From: an uncultured Flavobacteriaceae bacterium
Lineage (GTDB): Bacteria; Bacteroidota; Bacteroidia; Flavobacteriales; Flavobacteriaceae
Direction: 5' to 3'
Length of the DNA: 64,000 nucleotides
NCBI GenBank assembly: GCA_937929935.1
Contig: CALFUL010000004.1
Coordinates: 248,001 to 312,000, forward strand
The notes below the pieces were generated by a model, which saw nothing but the letters and a program-made list of their open reading frames with translations, was not told the origin of the DNA and made no database searches. The translations under genes and the position numbers were made by a program. This document shows positions 61,736 through 64,000 of the stretch, one piece after another (the first letter of the stretch is position 1; the number at the start of each line of letters is the position of its first letter).

Positions 61736-63712
61736 ATGAAGTATACCAGGGCTAATATTGCTCAAAAGACATTGGTTACCTTATATGAGCGCATGCTCAA
61801 ACCGCGAATGATTGAAGAGAAAATGCTAATTCTCTTACGTCAGGGTAAAATTTCAAAATGGTTTAGTGGTATTGGGCAAGAGGCTATTTCAATTGGTGTT
61901 ACAAGCGCTTTAAATAAAGAAGAGTATGTGTTGCCAATGCACAGAAACTTAGGGGTGTTTACCTCAAGAAACATTCCTTTATATCGTCTTTTTGCCCAAT
62001 GGCAAGGTAAGGCAAGTGGTTTTACAAAAGGTCGCGACCGCAGTTTTCATTTTGGTACACAGCAGTATAATATTGTGGGTATGATTTCTCATTTAGGTCC
62101 GCAATTAGGAGTTGCTGACGGTATTGCTTTGGCGAATGTTTTGAAAAACAACAAGCATGTAACCGCAGTATTTACTGGTGAGGGTGGAACCAGCGAAGGA
62201 GATTTTCACGAAGCTTTGAATGTAGCAGCAGTATGGAATTTACCTGTATTGTTTTGTATAGAAAATAATGGCTACGGACTGTCAACTCCTACCAATGAGC
62301 AATATAAATGTGAAAATTTAGCCGATAAAGGTATTGGCTATGGCATTGAATCTCATATTGTTGATGGAAACAATATTCTTGAGGTGTATAGCACCGTAGA
62401 TGCGCTTTGTAAAAAGATGCGTAAAAAGGCTGCGCCTATTCTTTTGGAGTTTAAAACCTTTAGAATGCGTGGTCATGAAGAGGCAAGTGGCACAAAGTAT
62501 GTTCCTGAAGAGTTAATGAGTGCTTGGGCTGAAAAAGACCCGATAGCGAATTATGAAAAGTATTTGATTAAAGAGAATATTTTAGACGAAACCAAAATAA
62601 AGTCCTTCCGTCAAAAAATTGAGGATGAAATCAATGAAAATTTAAAAATTGCCTTTGAAGAAGATGCTGTTGAAAATAGTTTAACTAATGAGTTAAATGA
62701 TGTTTTTAAAGAATATGATTATAAAGAAGTTAAAGAAGGTAGTGTTATAGAAAATATTAGACTAGTTGATGCTATTTCTAATGGTTTAAAACAGTCAATG
62801 AGTAAGCATGATAATCTTGTTATTATGGGGCAAGATGTTGCAGAATATGGTGGAGTTTTTAAAATTACTGATGGCTTTGTTGCGTTGTTTGGTAAAGAGC
62901 GCGTGCGAAATACTCCAATTTGCGAATCAGCAATTGTTTCAGCAGCTATGGGACTTTCAATTAATGGGATGAAGGCTGTCATGGAAATGCAATTCGCTGA
63001 TTTTGTGAGTACTGGCTTTAATCCTATAGTGAATTATTTGGCTAAGTCACATTACCGGTGGGGCGAAAATGCAGATGTAGTTATCCGGATGCCTTGCGGG
63101 GGTGGTGTAGGCGCTGGTCCGTTTCATTCTCAAACCAATGAGGCATGGTTTACTAAAACACCGGGCTTGAAAGTGGTTTACCCAGCATTTCCAAAAGATG
63201 CTAAGGGACTATTAATTTCTGCTATAAATGACCCGAATCCGGTGTTGTTTTTTGAACATAAGGCCTTGTATCGCAGTGTGTATCAAAATGTGCCTTCTGA
63301 TTACTACACCCTTCCGATAGGTAAGGCGAGTGTTTTAAAAGAAGGAAATGAAATCTCTATTGTAACTTATGGCGCTGGTGTTCATTGGGCTTTAGAAACC
63401 TTAGAAAAGCATCCTGAAATTAGTGCGGATCTTATTGATTTAAGAACTTTAGCACCTTTAGATACGGCTTCTATTTACGCATCAGTTCAAAAAACAGGAA
63501 AACTAATTATCCTTCAAGAAGATAGTATGTTTGGCGGTATTGCAAGTGATATATCTGCCTTGGTTACTGAAAATTGTTTTGAAGCTTTAGATGGCCCCAT
63601 CAAACGAGTGGCGAGTATTGAAACCCCGATTCCGTTTGCTGCATCCTTAGAAAAAAACTATTTACCTAAAGAGCGTTTTGTTCATGAATTGTTAGAGTTA
63701 GTGGCTTATTAA
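61736..63712 (+). CDS. Fused E1 alpha-beta dehydrogenase (branched-chain 2-oxo acid type)
   Basis: 658 residues. Alpha half: G-E-G-G-T-S-E-G-D-F-H-E-A-L-N (about 148-162) with N-N-G-Y-G-L-S (about 176-182), thiamine-diphosphate site. Beta half (from about 335): M-G-Q-D-V-A-E-Y-G-G, C-E-S-A-I-V-S-A-A-M-G and M-P-C-G-G-G-V-G-A-G. It joins in one chain what mammals and many bacteria split into two genes. Likely role: oxidative decarboxylation of branched-chain 2-oxo acids, feeding branched-chain fatty acids. Compared with the other fused E1 (23343-25754) it is shorter, and the two are clearly distinct. Confidence 0.9.
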   Translation: MKYTRANIAQKTLVTLYERMLKPRMIEEKMLILLRQGKISKWFSGIGQEAISIGVTSALNKEEYVLPMHRNLGVFTSRNIPLYRLFAQWQGKASGFTKGRDRSFHFGTQQYNIVGMISHLGPQLGVADGIALANVLKNNKHVTAVFTGEGGTSEGDFHEALNVAAVWNLPVLFCIENNGYGLSTPTNEQYKCENLADKGIGYGIESHIVDGNNILEVYSTVDALCKKMRKKAAPILLEFKTFRMRGHEEASGTKYVPEELMSAWAEKDPIANYEKYLIKENILDETKIKSFRQKIEDEINENLKIAFEEDAVENSLTNELNDVFKEYDYKEVKEGSVIENIRLVDAISNGLKQSMSKHDNLVIMGQDVAEYGGVFKITDGFVALFGKERVRNTPICESAIVSAAMGLSINGMKAVMEMQFADFVSTGFNPIVNYLAKSHYRWGENADVVIRMPCGGGVGAGPFHSQTNEAWFTKTPGLKVVYPAFPKDAKGLLISAINDPNPVLFFEHKALYRSVYQNVPSDYYTLPIGKASVLKEGNEISIVTYGAGVHWALETLEKHPEISADLIDLRTLAPLDTASIYASVQKTGKLIILQEDSMFGGIASDISALVTENCFEALDGPIKRVASIETPIPFAASLEKNYLPKERFVHELLELVAY

Positions 63713-63789
63713 TTTATTAAAAACACCGTAAGTTTCTTCTTTTAAAACGACTTACATTTTAGTTTAATTTCTGTAAAAAGCAAAAGCTG

Positions 63790-64000
63790 TTGTCAAACAA
63801 TTTTGAAGTTATTATTGTTGGTGGAGGTTTGGCAGGTTTAACGGCTGCAATTCACTTGTCTAAAGAAAAGAATAGGGTATTGGTTATTGAAAAAAAAACG
63901 TATCCTCACCATAAAGTATGTGGTGAATATGTGTCGCATGAAATTAGTCCGTATTTAGAAAGTCTTGATGTTTCACTTCAAACTTCGAAAGCCGTTGCTA
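63790..64000 (+). CDS. FAD-dependent oxidoreductase (geranylgeranyl-reductase-like), 5' part
   Basis: The first 70 residues of a gene that runs off the right edge. From the TTG at 63790 the translation gives an FAD Rossmann start V-I-I-V-G-G-G-L-A-G-L-T-A-A (about 7-20) followed by V-L-V-I-E-K-K (about 31-37) and C-G-E-Y-V (about 45-49), fitting geranylgeranyl reductase or related FAD oxidoreductases. It lies 77 bp after the E1 gene on the same strand. The family is uncertain from such a short piece. Confidence 0.72.
   Translation, partial: MSNNFEVIIVGGGLAGLTAAIHLSKEKNRVLVIEKKTYPHHKVCGEYVSHEISPYLESLDVSLQTSKAVA

Noticed and set aside
1..64000. tRNA, rRNA, CRISPR array, prophage or insertion sequence
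   Set aside because: None was recognised: no cloverleaf-type sequence with CCA, no spaced direct repeats, no transposase or integrase reading frame.

Overview
The window is about 64 kb of an AT-rich bacterial chromosome, almost certainly from a member of the Flavobacteriaceae (Bacteroidota). The genus cannot be fixed from the sequence. Supporting signs: a large secreted protein with a type IX secretion (T9SS) C-terminal sorting domain; many Bacteroidetes-type lipoproteins and outer-membrane barrels; fused E1 dehydrogenases; no Shine-Dalgarno signals before genes; and repeated matches to the Bacteroidetes promoter (TTG, about 20 nt, TAnnTTTG). No tRNA, rRNA, CRISPR array, integrase or transposase was seen, so this looks like core chromosome with a few accessory genes.

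Layout. 1-8.2 kb: the end of an M1 peptidase, a patatin, a convergent-gene inverted repeat, an SGNH-like lipoprotein, a degenerate OmpA protein, an FMN glutamate-synthase-like protein, an M20 amidohydrolase and a secreted DsrE protein. 8.3-17 kb: a UvrD/PcrA helicase, two lipoproteins, a 1421-residue T9SS substrate and the tRNA-modification enzyme TsaC/YrdC. 17-25.8 kb: a canonical OmpA lipoprotein, a glycosyltransferase, an HsdR-N-like nuclease-fold protein, HolA, DoxX, a kinase-aminotransferase fusion and a fused E1 dehydrogenase. 25.9-33 kb: an M1-like pseudo-peptidase fused to an outer-membrane barrel, a LOG-family enzyme, UvrA and a small hypothetical.

33.1-36.8 kb is the most accessory-looking part. 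It holds a DUF4130/TIGR03915 protein without its usual radical-SAM partner, a 59-residue small gene in front of it, and a divergent, probably self-cleaving S24 (LexA/CI-like) repressor. The repressor's promoter carries three copies of a 12-bp operator-like repeat. A class II Fic protein with its own inhibitory motif and a GNAT acetyltransferase follow.

36.8-46.5 kb: gamma-glutamyltransferase, an ACP-phosphodiesterase-like protein, phosphoglucosamine mutase, an LpxL-type acyltransferase divergent from a rhomboid protease, a surface lipoprotein, a TlpA-like thioredoxin and a small barrel. 46.5-57.6 kb: a GlcD-GlcF fused oxidoreductase, chorismate synthase, a dicarboxylate/glutamate symporter, a DCC-family protein, a Smr-less MutS2, a DUF6340-like lipoprotein, uracil-DNA glycosylase and a lone receiver domain. 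57.5-64 kb: a tight operon (binding-protein-like protein, nucleoside phosphorylase, DUF1835 protein), a SUI1 protein, a 2-oxoglutarate/Fe(II) oxygenase, a second fused E1 dehydrogenase and the start of an FAD oxidoreductase.

DNA maintenance genes (uvrD, uvrA, holA, mutS2, ung, DUF4130, S24 repressor) are frequent but scattered over separate transcription units. Several start codons were moved downstream of the longest open frame, because a -7 promoter element or terminator lies inside the extension or because the protein start fits the family better (uvrA, glmM, mutS2, the LpxL-like gene, the TlpA-like gene, holA, tsaC and Fic).
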